A stretch of DNA of 64,000 nucleotides. It comes from Sphingomonas rubra. Its GTDB lineage: Bacteria > Pseudomonadota > Alphaproteobacteria > Sphingomonadales > Sphingomonadaceae. Each line of letters opens with the position of its first letter. Position 1 is the first letter of the stretch. Below the pieces are notes generated by a model, which had not been told where the DNA came from, made no database searches, and was given only the letters and a program-made list of their open reading frames with translations. The stretch lies in contig NZ_FOXP01000009.1 of NCBI RefSeq assembly GCF_900115745.1, positions 1 through 64,000 of the forward strand, in the 5' to 3' direction. The position numbers and the translations under genes were made by a program. Below are positions 53,369-62,812 of the stretch, piece after piece.

Positions 53369-54883
53369 TCACCGCACCGGTGCGCCGACGTTGGGAAGGG
53401 TCGCCGTGTCGCTGCTCGGCACGCTGCCGAACAGCGCCCGGTCGGCGGGACCGAAGGCGAAGCGCCACAGGATGGTCAGGTAGGTCGCGGCGATTGCGGG
53501 CAGGCCGACGACCAGCTCGATCCATTCCAGCCGGTGCGGCAGCAGCGTGAAGCCGGCGCCGACCGTCGCCGCCGCCCCGATCGCCCAGAACAGGGCCGGG
53601 CGCAGCGGCGACACCGACGCGCCGAGCAGGCGGCGAAGCAGCCCCGCCTTGATGACCGAGGTGAGGCCCAGGCTGACCGCGAGCGCCACCGCGACGCCCG
53701 CCGCCTGCCACGCGACCGGCCAGCCGAGCGCGCGCATGCCGAGGACAGCCACGAAGCTGAGCCCGATTTGGAAGCCGAGCATCGCGACCGAGATCAGCAG
53801 GTTGCGGTGACGCGCGACATAGACCAGCGCGGTCTCCGCCACGGCGCCGGTGGAGGCGAGGACCTCGCCGAGCAGCAGAAAGGCGAGCGCGGCGGTGCCG
53901 GCGACGAACTGCGGGCCGACGATGCCCATCACCGCCTCACCCGGGATCGATCCCATCAGCGCGAGCAGACTCTGCGCGGCGACGATCCAGAAGGCGACCT
54001 GGCGCACCTGCCGCGCGATCGCGGGCCGGTCGTCGTCGGCCAGTGCCTGGGTGATGACGGGGCCGAGCACGGGGTCGAAGCTGGTCTTCAGCTTCTGCGG
54101 CAATGACGCGACCTGCTGCGCCATATAGTAGATGCCGACCACCGACGGCGCGAACAGCAGGCCGAGGATGAAGCGGTCGACGTTGCGGCTGCCCCATTCG
54201 AGCGCGTCGGCGCCCGCGAGCGGCGCGTTGGCCCGCGCGAGCGCGGCGAGGCCGCGGACCTGCGGGCTCCAGCCGTGGGGCAGGCCGTAGGCGCGGATAA
54301 AGGGCACGATGCTGGCGATCAGCGCCGCCGCCATCGACGCGACGTAGGATAGGACGAGGCCGTCGCGGATCGTGAAGAAGGAGAAGCACCAGGCGGCGAC
54401 CGAGATCGTCCACGGCTCCACCACCGCGCGCGCGGTCACCGCCGCCTTGACGTCGTGGCGATAGGCGAGCGCGGCCAGGCTGACGTCCGACCAGGCGATC
54501 GCGACGACGATCAGCGACAGCCAGCGGTCGAGCCCGACCACGGGCGTGTTGGGATAAAGGAGCTGCGGAAAGCTCCACAACACCGCGCTGGCGACGAGCG
54601 ACAGCACGAGGGCGAGCGCCATGCCGTCCCAGACGACGTGCGCGTGCGGCCGCTCGCTCGTCGACAGCGCCTGGGCGAGGCCGCGCTTGAGACCCAGCGT
54701 GGCGAGCAGCGCGGCGAGTTCCACCACCACCACCGCGATGGCGAAGCGGCCGACCAGATCGGGACCGTAGAGGCGGCCGGCGATGAACAGGAACGGGATG
54801 CGCGCGACGAGCCGCAGGATGAACCCCGCGATGTTGGTGCGGCCGCCTTTGGCGAGTGCGTCGATATCAGCCGACTGGGCCAT
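53369..54883 (-). CDS. Polysaccharide flippase (Wzx/MOP superfamily)
   Basis: A 504-residue protein with about 14 hydrophobic helices and no large soluble domain. GRTNIAGFILRLVARIPFLFI opens it and ALEWGSRNVDRFILGLLFAPSVVGIYYMA in the middle is typical of MOP-family lipid-linked oligosaccharide translocases. It probably moves undecaprenyl-linked repeat units outward. A TTG one codon before the ATG is possible. It stands alone between two family B repeats. Confidence 0.82.
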   Translation of the reverse strand: MAQSADIDALAKGGRTNIAGFILRLVARIPFLFIAGRLYGPDLVGRFAIAVVVVELAALLATLGLKRGLAQALSTSERPHAHVVWDGMALALVLSLVASAVLWSFPQLLYPNTPVVGLDRWLSLIVVAIAWSDVSLAALAYRHDVKAAVTARAVVEPWTISVAAWCFSFFTIRDGLVLSYVASMAAALIASIVPFIRAYGLPHGWSPQVRGLAALARANAPLAGADALEWGSRNVDRFILGLLFAPSVVGIYYMAQQVASLPQKLKTSFDPVLGPVITQALADDDRPAIARQVRQVAFWIVAAQSLLALMGSIPGEAVMGIVGPQFVAGTAALAFLLLGEVLASTGAVAETALVYVARHRNLLISVAMLGFQIGLSFVAVLGMRALGWPVAWQAAGVAVALAVSLGLTSVIKAGLLRRLLGASVSPLRPALFWAIGAAATVGAGFTLLPHRLEWIELVVGLPAIAATYLTILWRFAFGPADRALFGSVPSSDTATLPNVGAPVR

Positions 54884-54909
54884 CAACCGGTAGTCGCGCG
54901 CTCAAGAGC

Positions 54910-55001
54910 CTCCCCGGCGGAGGCCGGGGTCCAGTTGGGACGGCGTGGGTGATCGGTCACCGACGTTCCCCAACTAGGCCCCGACCTTCGCCGGGGAAGT
55001 A
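54910..55001. repeat. Intergenic inverted repeat, family B
   Basis: CCCCGGCGGAGGCCGGGGTCCA and the mirror ending CGACCTTCGCCGGGGAA pair with a few mismatches. It lies upstream of the flippase start and downstream of polA on the same strand. (Left arm shown as 20 bases from 54912: CCCGGCGGAGGCCGGGGTCC.). Confidence 0.8.
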
Positions 55002-55018
55002 GAAGGTGATTGGCTGGA

Positions 55019-57787
55019 TCAATGCGCCGCGCCCCAGCTGTGGCCGGTGCCGATCTCGACGCCGAGGGGAACGGACAGCTTCACCGCGGGCTCGGCGGCG
55101 GTGGCCATGACGTCGCGGATCACCGCCGACGCCGCCTCCACGTCCGCCTCCGGCAGTTCAAAGACGAGTTCGTCGTGGACCTGGAGGAGCATCCTGACAT
55201 GGCCGAGGCCCGCGGTGACGAGTGCGGGTTCCATGCGGATCATGGCGCGCTTGATGATGTCGGCGCTGGTGCCCTGGATCGGCGCGTTGATCGCGGCGCG
55301 CTCGGCGCCCTGACGCTCGTTCTGCTGGCGGCTCTTGATGCGTGGGAAGTGCGTCTTGCGGCCGAACAACGTCTCGGTGAAGCCGCGCTCGCGGACCTGC
55401 GTCAGCGTCTCCGCCATGTAGCGGTTGACGCCGGGGAAGCGCTCGAAATAGCGGTCGATCATTCCTTGCGCCTCGTCCGCCGACACGTCGAGGCGGCCGG
55501 CGAGGCCCCAGCGACTGATGCCGTAGAGGATGGCGAAGTTGATCGTCTTGGCGCGGGCACGGGTGTCGCGGTTGACCTCGCCGAACAGCTCGGTGGCGGT
55601 GAGCGAGTGGATGTCGTCGCCGTTGGCGAAGGCGTCGCGCAGTGCGGGCACGTCGGCCATGTGCGCGGCGAGGCGCAGCTCGATCTGCGAGTAATCGGCG
55701 GCGAGCAGCACGTGGCCGTCCTCCGCCACGAACGCCTCGCGGATCTGGCGCCCGACCTCGGTGCGGATGGGAATGTTCTGGAGGTTGGGCTCGGTCGACG
55801 ACAGCCGGCCGGTCTGCGCGCCGGTCAGCGAGTAGCTGGTGTGGACGCGCCCCGTCTTCGGGTTGATCTGCGCCTGGAGCGCGTCGGTATAGGTGTTCTT
55901 GAGCTTGGTCAGCTGGCGCCATTCGAGCACCTTCCTGACCACGTCGGTATGCGGCCCCTTCTCGCGCGCGATCCGCTCCAGCTCCGTCACGTCGGTGGAG
56001 TAGACGCCGGACTTGCCCTTGCGCCCACCCTTCAGGCCGAGGCGGTCGAACAATACGTCGCCCAGTTGCTTGGGGCTGCCGATGGTGAAGGGGCCACCGG
56101 CGAGGTCGTGGACCTCCTTCTCCGTAATGGCGATCTGCTGCGCGAACTCCTCCGACAAGGCGGCGAGGCGGGCGCGGTCGACCTTGATGCCGCGCCGCTC
56201 CATGCGCGCGACGACGGGGACGAGCGGGCGGTCGACCATCTCGTAGACGCGGGTCGATCCTTCGGCGGGGAGGCGCGCCTTGAAGCGCTTCCACAGCCGG
56301 TAGGTCACGTCGGCGTCCTCGGCGGCGTAGCGGGTTGCCGAGGGAAGGTCGACTTCGTGGAAGCCGCGCTGCGATTTGCCGGTGCCGACCACGTCCTTGT
56401 ACGCGATGCAGCTGTGCGACAGGTGCGTGGCGGCGAGCTCGTCCATGCCGTGGCCGTGGAGGCCGGCGTCGAGGTCGAAGCTCATCACGATCGTGTCGTC
56501 GTGCGGGGCCACGTCGATGCCGCGCTCACCGAGCACGATCATGTCGAACTTCAGATTGTGGCCGATCTTGAGGACGGCCGGGTCCTCCAGCAGCGGCTTG
56601 AGCCTGGCCAGCGCCACCTCGGGCGAGAGCTGGACGGGCGTCTCGGCGAGCAGGTCGGTGCCGCCGTGCGCGAGCGGCACGTAGCAGGCGAGATTGGGGT
56701 GCAGCGCCAGGCTGATGCCGACCAGCTCCGCCTGCGTCGCGTCGGTGGAGCTCGTCTCAGTATCGACCGCGACCCAGCCCTGGTGGCGGGCAATGGTGAT
56801 CCAACGGTCGAGCGCGTCCTCGTCTACCACCGTCTCGTAAGCGGCGTGGTCGCAGGGCGGGTCCTCCTCCATCGGCACCGAGGCGGGGGTGGCGACGGGC
56901 GCGTCGGCGACGCCGCTGCCACCGCCCAGCTTGGCGAGCAGCGACTTGAACCCGTGATGTTCCAGGAACGCGCGCAAGGGAGCGTCGGGAATGCCCTTCA
57001 GCGCCAGGTCGTCGAGCGGTTCGGGCAAGGCCACGTCGCAGCGCAGCGTCACCAGTTCGCGGCTGAGGCGGGCGGCGTCGGCGTGCTCGACGAGATTGTC
57101 CTTGAGCTTGCCCTTCTTGAACGCGGGCGTCTGCGCGGCGGCGAGGACGCCGGCGAGGTCGCCATGCTCCGCGATCAGCTTGGCCGCCGTCTTCGGGCCG
57201 ACGCCGGGTACGCCGGGGACGTTGTCGACCGAATCGCCCATCAGCGCGAGCACGTCGCCCAGCTTGTCGGGGCCGACGCCGAACTTCTCCTCGACATAGG
57301 CGGGGCCGAGGCGGCGGTTGTTCATCGTGTCGTACAGGTCGACCGACGGGTCGGTCATCAGCTGCATCAGGTCCTTGTCGCTGGACACGATGGTGACCGA
57401 CCAGCCCTGCGCCAGCGCCGCCTTGGTGTAGCAGGCGATGATGTCGTCCGCCTCCAGCCCCTCCGTCTCGATACAGGGCAGTGAGAAGGCGCGGGTGGCG
57501 TCGCGGATCATCGGGAATTGGGGCACGAGATCGGGCGGCGGCGGCGGGCGGTGCGCCTTGTACTGGTCGTACAGGTCGTTGCGGAAGGTCTTGGACGACT
57601 TGTCGAGGATCACCGCCATGTGCGTCGGGCCGTCAGCGGCGTGGACCTCGTCGGCGAGCTTCCACAACATGGTGGTGTAGCCGTAGACCGCCCCGACCGG
57701 CTCGCCATGCTTGTTGGTGAGCGGCGGCAGCCGGTGATAGGCGCGGAAGATGTAGCCGGAGCCGTCGACGAGGTAGAGATGGGGCAT
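55019..57787 (-). CDS. polA: DNA polymerase I
   Basis: A 922-residue family A polymerase with all three activities. The 5'-nuclease (about 1-290) has YLVDGSGYIFRAYH and SSDKDLMQL; the 3'-5' exonuclease has DTE at 342-344, GHNLKFDM and YAAEDADVTYRL, so proofreading is intact; the polymerase has DYSQIELRLAAH (motif A), RARAKTINFAILYG (O-helix, motif B) and VHDELVFE (motif C). The start at 57787 was chosen because the 5'-nuclease opens there. It fills gaps in repair and Okazaki maturation. Confidence 0.96.
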   Translation of the reverse strand: MPHLYLVDGSGYIFRAYHRLPPLTNKHGEPVGAVYGYTTMLWKLADEVHAADGPTHMAVILDKSSKTFRNDLYDQYKAHRPPPPPDLVPQFPMIRDATRAFSLPCIETEGLEADDIIACYTKAALAQGWSVTIVSSDKDLMQLMTDPSVDLYDTMNNRRLGPAYVEEKFGVGPDKLGDVLALMGDSVDNVPGVPGVGPKTAAKLIAEHGDLAGVLAAAQTPAFKKGKLKDNLVEHADAARLSRELVTLRCDVALPEPLDDLALKGIPDAPLRAFLEHHGFKSLLAKLGGGSGVADAPVATPASVPMEEDPPCDHAAYETVVDEDALDRWITIARHQGWVAVDTETSSTDATQAELVGISLALHPNLACYVPLAHGGTDLLAETPVQLSPEVALARLKPLLEDPAVLKIGHNLKFDMIVLGERGIDVAPHDDTIVMSFDLDAGLHGHGMDELAATHLSHSCIAYKDVVGTGKSQRGFHEVDLPSATRYAAEDADVTYRLWKRFKARLPAEGSTRVYEMVDRPLVPVVARMERRGIKVDRARLAALSEEFAQQIAITEKEVHDLAGGPFTIGSPKQLGDVLFDRLGLKGGRKGKSGVYSTDVTELERIAREKGPHTDVVRKVLEWRQLTKLKNTYTDALQAQINPKTGRVHTSYSLTGAQTGRLSSTEPNLQNIPIRTEVGRQIREAFVAEDGHVLLAADYSQIELRLAAHMADVPALRDAFANGDDIHSLTATELFGEVNRDTRARAKTINFAILYGISRWGLAGRLDVSADEAQGMIDRYFERFPGVNRYMAETLTQVRERGFTETLFGRKTHFPRIKSRQQNERQGAERAAINAPIQGTSADIIKRAMIRMEPALVTAGLGHVRMLLQVHDELVFELPEADVEAASAVIRDVMATAAEPAVKLSVPLGVEIGTGHSWGAAH

Positions 57788-57837
57788 CGCCCGCCGATGT
57801 AGCGGGTTCGGGCGGCCCGTGCAGCCCCCGTGTGGCG

Positions 57838-59310
57838 CTACTCCGCGGCGACGGGGACGGCGCGCTGCCCGAACCTCGCACCGGGCGAGAGGCGGGGAAC
57901 GAGCAGAACGAGCGCGAGCGCCGCTGCCGCCCCCGCGATCGCGTCGATGGCGATCGGCCCGGCGGTGACCGGACGCAGCACGATCAGGTGGCCGATCGCC
58001 GTCGCGAGGATCGTGCCCGCCAGCGCCGGCCGCAGCCAGCGCGCCGCCACCGCCGCGGGCCGCACCGCGGCGACCAGCGTGCCGAGCGCGAGCCCGCCCC
58101 AGAACATGCCGGTGAGCGGCGCCTCCGCCCCCATCACGGCGCGCAGCCAGGCGGCGAAGACGAGCAGCAGCGGCGTGCCCCAGATCACCCAGTCCCAGGC
58201 GGCGCGCAGGTGGTCGCCGCCGAGCCCACGGCGGCGCCGCCGCTCCAGCCACAGCGACGTGCCGGTGGCGGTGATCCCGCACAGCGCGCCGCCGAAGAGC
58301 ATGTAGGCGAGCTCCACGGCCAAGCCGCCGTAATTGCCGAAATGGAGGTTGTAGCTGGATGCCGCCACCTGCTTGCCGATCGCGCCGTCGGACAAGCCCA
58401 GGCTGCCGTGCCAGAGGCCGGCGGCGTCGAAGGTGTAGGTGTCGCCGTAGATCAGCCGCCGGGGATGTTCGGCGATGATCTGGACGTGCTGCCCCCGGGT
58501 GCCGGGATCGTGGACGATGACGTAGGTCGGCACCGCCTGCGGCACGCGGGTGGCGAGCGTGCGCAGCGCGACGGCGATGTCGGGCAGCGGCGCGGGGGCG
58601 GGATCAGGCGTGGGCTCCGTCCCGAACACGGGGGCGTAGGCGCGGGCGAGGTCGCCGCCGGTATAGGCACGGGCGAGCACGGTGTAGCCGACGCTGCCGA
58701 GGCCGATCACCGCGCCGGTCAGCGATACCGCCAGCGCGAAGGGCAAGGTCCACACGCCCAGCCGGTTGTGCCAGTCGGCGCGGGCGAGCTGCGCGTCGTG
58801 GCGGCTGCGCAGACGGAACGCGTCGCGCAGGATGCGGGGATGCGCCAGCACGCCGGTGACGATCAGCGCCAGCATCGCCACGCCCAGCGCGCCGACCACG
58901 ATCATGCCCCAGGCCAGCGGCAGGTGGAGATATTCGTGCAGGCCGATCAGGAACTCCGTCCAGGCATGTGCCTCGGGTGCGACGACGCGGCCGGTGCCGT
59001 CGACGTACCAGCCGCCGTGATCGGTGGTGACCACCGGACGCGGCAGGTCGTCCGTCGGCATGCGCAGGTAGAGGTGGGTGGTGCGCGGCTTGCCCGCATC
59101 CTGCGCGAGGCCCGCGGCGATCGCCGCCTGTGCCGCGGCCGGGGAGATCGTCGTCGCCTCCGCCACCGCCGGCTGTTCCCAGCGCTGCCAGCGATCGTGG
59201 ATCACCACCAGCGTGCCCGACAGCGCGATCAGGTAGAGGAGCGCGCCAGCGAGCAGCCCGACGGCGGCGTGGCCGCCCAGTGCGCGGCGCACCAGCGTGC
59301 CGCCGCTCAC
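57838..59310 (-). CDS. PepSY-associated membrane protein (PiuB-like)
   Basis: A 490-residue membrane protein with helices near residues 13-35, 140-170, 200-225, 330-355 and four more towards the end. HEYLHLPLAWGMIVVG, DWHNRLGVWTLPFA and LHFGNYGGLAVEL are marks of the PepSY_TM family, which works with TonB receptors in iron or siderophore reduction and uptake. Start GTG overlaps the stop of the gene before by four bases. Confidence 0.88.
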   Translation of the reverse strand: MSGGTLVRRALGGHAAVGLLAGALLYLIALSGTLVVIHDRWQRWEQPAVAEATTISPAAAQAAIAAGLAQDAGKPRTTHLYLRMPTDDLPRPVVTTDHGGWYVDGTGRVVAPEAHAWTEFLIGLHEYLHLPLAWGMIVVGALGVAMLALIVTGVLAHPRILRDAFRLRSRHDAQLARADWHNRLGVWTLPFALAVSLTGAVIGLGSVGYTVLARAYTGGDLARAYAPVFGTEPTPDPAPAPLPDIAVALRTLATRVPQAVPTYVIVHDPGTRGQHVQIIAEHPRRLIYGDTYTFDAAGLWHGSLGLSDGAIGKQVAASSYNLHFGNYGGLAVELAYMLFGGALCGITATGTSLWLERRRRRGLGGDHLRAAWDWVIWGTPLLLVFAAWLRAVMGAEAPLTGMFWGGLALGTLVAAVRPAAVAARWLRPALAGTILATAIGHLIVLRPVTAGPIAIDAIAGAAAALALVLLVPRLSPGARFGQRAVPVAAE

Positions 59311-59849
59311 GCCGCGCTCCACAGCAGCAGGCCGGCGACCGCCGCCACGGCGGGAGGGGCGACCATGCGCGCGGTGCTGGCGCGGGTCATCTGCACCGCC
59401 ATGATCGCGGTCCACAGGACCGGTTGCAGGAACAGCGCGAGCACGGTGGTGTTCGCGTCGTCCCACCCGGCCCGTCGCGCCAGTGCCTGGAGCCCGAAGG
59501 CGAGCCCCTGCGCCGCGACGAACGCCACCGGCACGACCAGCGCGAACACCGCGACGCGACGCGCGACATCGCGGGCATGATGGGGAACGTGGACGGCCGG
59601 CGCCTCGCGCGGGGGGCGCATCGTGCGCGGGGCAGAGATGGCGGCCGCGTGCAGCACCAGCGCGAGCGCGGCGACGATGGCGACCGTCGTGCCGACCGCC
59701 AGCCCCCAGGCGCCGTCCTTCACCACGAGCACCACCAGCGCGACCGCCGCGATCGCCCAGCCGATCGGGGCCGCGCCGCGCCGGCCCGCCCAGCCCAGGC
59801 GGACGAGCAGCATCGCCGCAACGATCGCCGCCAGCGCGAGCGCGATCAT
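59307..59849 (-). CDS. Membrane protein coupled to the PepSY gene, 180 aa
   Basis: A protein with five or six hydrophobic helices and a short soluble loop near residue 80 (APRTMRPPREAPAVHVPHH). No known family signature. Its coupling by a GTGA overlap to the PepSY protein suggests a shared role in metal uptake (inference). The ATG at 59849 is the first codon of an uninterrupted hydrophobic start. Confidence 0.65.
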   Translation of the reverse strand: MIALALAAIVAAMLLVRLGWAGRRGAAPIGWAIAAVALVVLVVKDGAWGLAVGTTVAIVAALALVLHAAAISAPRTMRPPREAPAVHVPHHARDVARRVAVFALVVPVAFVAAQGLAFGLQALARRAGWDDANTTVLALFLQPVLWTAIMAVQMTRASTARMVAPPAVAAVAGLLLWSAA

Positions 59850-59978
59850 GCGGAGGCTCGCACCGGGATGGGATGGGAAGCGATCATGCGGCGACGATAG
59901 CTCGTCCGCTATTGCAAATCAATCGCGTGATAGCGCCCGTGCTTGCGGCCGCGGGCGGCAACGACCATGTCGCGCGCC

Positions 59979-60839
59979 ATGACCAGCATCACCGTCGCCG
60001 CGCTGCAACTCGGCTTTTCCGCCGATATCGATCGCAACATCGCCAACGTCTCGCGGTTGATCCGCGAGGCGGCGGAGCGGGGAGCGGAGGTGATCCTGCC
60101 GCCCGAGCTGTTTGAGGGCGAGTATTTCTGCCGGGTCGAGGACGAGGGATTGTTCGCCAACGCCGCGCCGGTGGGCGAGCACAAGGCGGTGCTGGCGATG
60201 CAGGCGCTGGCGGAGGCGCTGCGCGTGACGATCCCGACCAGCTTCTTCGAGAAGGACGGGCCGCATTACTATAACAGCCTGGCGATGATCGGGCCGGACG
60301 GCGAGGTGCAGGGCGTTTATCGCAAGAGCCACATCCCCGACGGGCCGGGGTATGAGGAGAAATTCTACTTCCGCCCCGGCAACACCGGCTTCAAGGTGTG
60401 GGAGGGGCCGCCGTCCGATCGGTCGGCCAAGCTCGGCGTGGGCGTGTGCTGGGACCAATGGTATCCGGAAACGGCGCGCGCGATGATGCTGATGGGGGCG
60501 GAACTGCTGTTCTACCCCACCGCGATCGGCAGCGAGCCGCATGATACCAGCCTCGATACCGCGCGGCTGTGGCGGCGCGCGATGGTCGGCCACGCGGTGT
60601 CGAACGTGGTGCCGGTGATCGCGGCTAACCGCATCGGCACGGAGCACGGCCAGCATTTCTACGGCACCAGTTTCATCTGCGACGAGCGCGGCGACATCGT
60701 CGCGGAACTGGGACGGGAGGACGAGGGCGTCATCACTGCGACGCTCGACCTGGACGTGGTGCGGCGCCACCGCGCGGCCTTCGGTTTCTTCCGCGATCGG
60801 CGGCCGGAGCTGTACGGGCGGCTCGTCGCCGACGTCTAG
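59979..60839 (+). CDS. aguB: N-carbamoylputrescine amidase
   Basis: A 286-residue nitrilase-superfamily enzyme that turns N-carbamoylputrescine into putrescine, the second step of the agmatine route. The catalytic triad is Glu43 (LPPELFEGEYF), Lys116 (YRKSHIPDGPGYEEK) and Cys157 (GVCWDQWYPE). The region HGQHFYGTSFI is also typical of AguB. In-frame ATG at 59967 is an alternative start. No agmatine deiminase gene is adjacent. Confidence 0.92.
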   Translation: MTSITVAALQLGFSADIDRNIANVSRLIREAAERGAEVILPPELFEGEYFCRVEDEGLFANAAPVGEHKAVLAMQALAEALRVTIPTSFFEKDGPHYYNSLAMIGPDGEVQGVYRKSHIPDGPGYEEKFYFRPGNTGFKVWEGPPSDRSAKLGVGVCWDQWYPETARAMMLMGAELLFYPTAIGSEPHDTSLDTARLWRRAMVGHAVSNVVPVIAANRIGTEHGQHFYGTSFICDERGDIVAELGREDEGVITATLDLDVVRRHRAAFGFFRDRRPELYGRLVADV

Positions 60840-60841
60840 GA

Positions 60842-60999
60842 CGGATCGACATTCAACGCTTCGCCTCATCATCCACCCCGGCGAAGGCCGGGGTCCAGCT
60901 GGGAGACGCGAACGGTCGGTCGTCGCACCTCTTCCACAACCTTCCCGACTGGACCCCGGCCTTCGCCGGGGTGGGAAAATGCCGAATGTCGATCCGGCC
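60842..60999. repeat. Intergenic inverted repeat, family B, with extended ends
   Basis: The core arms at 60873-60900 and 60952-60975 are family B. Outside them CGGATCGACATTC (60842-60854) is mirrored by GAATGTCGATCCGG (60985-60998), extending the palindrome. The same ATCGACATTC motif flanks other repeats near 20520 and 21718. Confidence 0.8.
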
Positions 61000-61124
61000 T
61001 AGGCGGCGGGAGCGGCGCCGACCGCGGGCGAGGCCGTGGGGCTGGGCCTGGGCTCGGCCATGCTGTTCGCGGGCTTGCGCTCGCAGGCGGTGAGCAGGAA
61101 AACGGCGAGAAGAAGCGGGCGCAT
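60999..61124 (-). CDS. Small putative lipoprotein, 41 aa
   Basis: A short frame beginning [20 protein letters not shown]. The basic start, hydrophobic stretch and LLTAC form a complete lipoprotein signal with Cys14 as the lipidated residue; the 27-residue mature part is Pro/Ala/Ser-rich and lacks a domain. The stop codon lies at the edge of the family B repeat. Similar tiny lipoproteins are common in gram-negative genomes. Confidence 0.55.
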   Translation of the reverse strand: MRPLLLAVFLLTACERKPANSMAEPRPSPTASPAVGAAPAA

Positions 61125-61195
61125 GGATCGGTAACAGCCATGCTGGCGGCGGCGTTCCGGCGCGGCTAGGGCGACGATGGATAAAGGAGAGCGGC

Positions 61196-62065
61196 ATGGA
61201 CATGATCGGCGTGATCGGGGCGGGGCAGATGGGCGCGGGCATCGCGCAGGTGTCGGCGGCGGCGGGATACCAAGTGCTGCTCGCCGACGTGTCCAAGGCA
61301 CAGGCGGAGAAGGGGCTGGCGGGCATCGCCAAGCAGCTCGACCGGCAAGTGGCCAAGGAGAAGATCGACGCCGCGACGCGCGACGCGATCCTCGGGCGGA
61401 TCGAGCCGGTCGACAGCGTCGCCGCGATGGGCGACTGCGGCCTGGTCATTGAGGCGGCGACCGAGCGGGAGGCGATCAAGCGGCAGATCTTCGCGGAGGT
61501 CGGCGCGGTGATGAAGGACGGTGCGATCCTGGCGTCGAACACCTCGTCGATCCCGATCACGCGGCTGGCGCAGGCGGCGCCCGACGCAGCCCGGTTCGTC
61601 GGCGTGCACTTCTTCAATCCGGTGCCGGTGATGGGGCTGATCGAGCTGATCCGCGGCCTTGCCACCTCCGACGAGACGGTGGGCGTGGTCGAGGCCTATG
61701 CCGAGCGGCTGGGCAAGCGGGTGGTGCGTGCCAACGACGCGCCGGGCTTCATCGTCAACCGCGTGCTGATGCCGATGCTGAACGAGGCGTGCTTCGCCTT
61801 GGGCGAGGGCGTGGCTACGATCCCGGACATCGACGCGGCGTGCCAGCTGGGGCTCAACCATCCGATGGGGCCGCTGACGCTGGCCGATTTCATCGGGCTC
61901 GACACCTGCCTGGAGATCACGCGCGTGCTGTTCGAGGGGACGGGCGATCCCAAGTTCCGCCCGGCGCCGTTGCTGGTGAAATATGTCGAGGCGGGCTGGT
62001 TCGGGCGCAAGTCGGGGCGCGGGTTCTACGACTATTCGGGCGCGGAGCCGGTGCCGACGCGATAG
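61196..62065 (+). CDS. 3-hydroxybutyryl-CoA dehydrogenase
   Basis: Oxidises 3-hydroxyacyl-CoA (or reduces acetoacetyl-CoA) with NAD(P). The 289-residue enzyme has [15 protein letters not shown] (Rossmann loop), SNTSSIPIT and [12 protein letters not shown] with the catalytic His, and [25 protein letters not shown] is eight bases before the ATG. It stands alone, so a role in polyhydroxybutyrate or fatty-acid metabolism cannot be decided from context. Confidence 0.92.
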   Translation: MDMIGVIGAGQMGAGIAQVSAAAGYQVLLADVSKAQAEKGLAGIAKQLDRQVAKEKIDAATRDAILGRIEPVDSVAAMGDCGLVIEAATEREAIKRQIFAEVGAVMKDGAILASNTSSIPITRLAQAAPDAARFVGVHFFNPVPVMGLIELIRGLATSDETVGVVEAYAERLGKRVVRANDAPGFIVNRVLMPMLNEACFALGEGVATIPDIDAACQLGLNHPMGPLTLADFIGLDTCLEITRVLFEGTGDPKFRPAPLLVKYVEAGWFGRKSGRGFYDYSGAEPVPTR

Positions 62066-62099
62066 GCCCACGCGTTGACTCGGCGACGACGCGTTGCCA

Positions 62100-62120
62100 C
62101 CTTAGTCTGGTTAGCTAAGG
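62100..62120. promoter_or_regulatory. Inverted repeat overlapping the antitoxin ribosome binding site
   Basis: CCTTAG at 62100-62105 and CTAAGG at 62115-62120 are separated by nine bases; the right arm is part of the AAGGAGG ribosome site. TTGACT at 62075 could be a -35 box, with a long spacer. It is a candidate site for autoregulation by the antitoxin. Confidence 0.4.
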
Positions 62121-62128
62121 AGGCGCGG

Positions 62129-62398
62129 GTGGCGACGGTCAACATGCACGAGGCGAAGACTCATCTGTCGCGGCTGGTCGAGGCGCTGGTCTCGGGCGCC
62201 GAGCAGGAAGTGGTGATCGCGCGAAACGGCACCCCCGCCGTCAAGATGACGGTGGTCGAGCCGAAGCGGGAGCCGCGGCGGTTCGGCTTCGCCAAGGGAC
62301 GGTACGAGCTGTCGGATGAATTCGACAAACTCGATGCAGAGATCGCGGATCTGTTCGAGGAGAGCGCCGATCCGTACGGGGATAAGCTGGATCGGTGA
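62129..62398 (+). CDS. Phd/YefM-type antitoxin
   Basis: An 89-residue antitoxin. The N-terminal DNA-binding part, ATVNMHEAKTHLSRLVEALV and VVIARNGTPAVKM, is the Phd/YefM fold; the acidic C-terminal tail would wrap the toxin. GTG with a strong AAGGAGG upstream. The stop overlaps the toxin start by four bases, so the two are made in step. Antitoxin and complex normally repress their own promoter. Confidence 0.9.
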   Translation: MATVNMHEAKTHLSRLVEALVSGAEQEVVIARNGTPAVKMTVVEPKREPRRFGFAKGRYELSDEFDKLDAEIADLFEESADPYGDKLDR

Positions 62399-62784
62399 AG
62401 CTGCTGATCGACACGCACGTCGCGATCTGGTGGGCGCTCGGCAATGAGAAGCTGTCGCTGCAAGGGCGAGCGCTAATCGGCGATCCCGGCAACGACATCT
62501 CGGTGAGCATCGCGACCTTGTGGGAGATCGCGGTCAAGAACGCGCTTCAGCGCAGCGAACCGATCGGCGTGTCGGTCGACACGGCCGCGCGGTTGATGGA
62601 CGAAGCCGGATTCGATGTGCTGGCCATCGAGCGGCGTCACTTGCTCGCCATCGAGCGGCTGCCGCTCCACCACCGCGACCCGTTCGACCGTATGCTGGTC
62701 GCGCAGGCGGCGGTCGACGGCTATCGCCTCGTCACGCATGACCGGGCGCTCGCCGCGTACGGCGACCACGTCCTGTTGGTCTAG
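62395..62784 (+). CDS. PIN-domain toxin (VapC type)
   Basis: A 129-residue PIN ribonuclease with all four acidic residues: Asp6 (LLIDTHVAIWW), Glu44 (ATLWEIAVKN), Asp95 (HHRDPFDRML) and Asp116 (TLDR-like THDRAL). It should cut RNA when freed from its antitoxin, often a tRNA or rRNA loop; the target cannot be told from sequence. Intact and paired, so probably functional. Confidence 0.9.
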   Translation: MKLLIDTHVAIWWALGNEKLSLQGRALIGDPGNDISVSIATLWEIAVKNALQRSEPIGVSVDTAARLMDEAGFDVLAIERRHLLAIERLPLHHRDPFDRMLVAQAAVDGYRLVTHDRALAAYGDHVLLV

Positions 62785-62812
62785 AGTCGGATGACGACGG
62801 ATTGATCCACTA

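Noticed and set aside
54455..57484. Very long open frames antisense to the flippase and polA genes
   Set aside because: They mirror strongly conserved genes, are Arg/Gly/His-rich and arise from high GC; no start signals or family matches.
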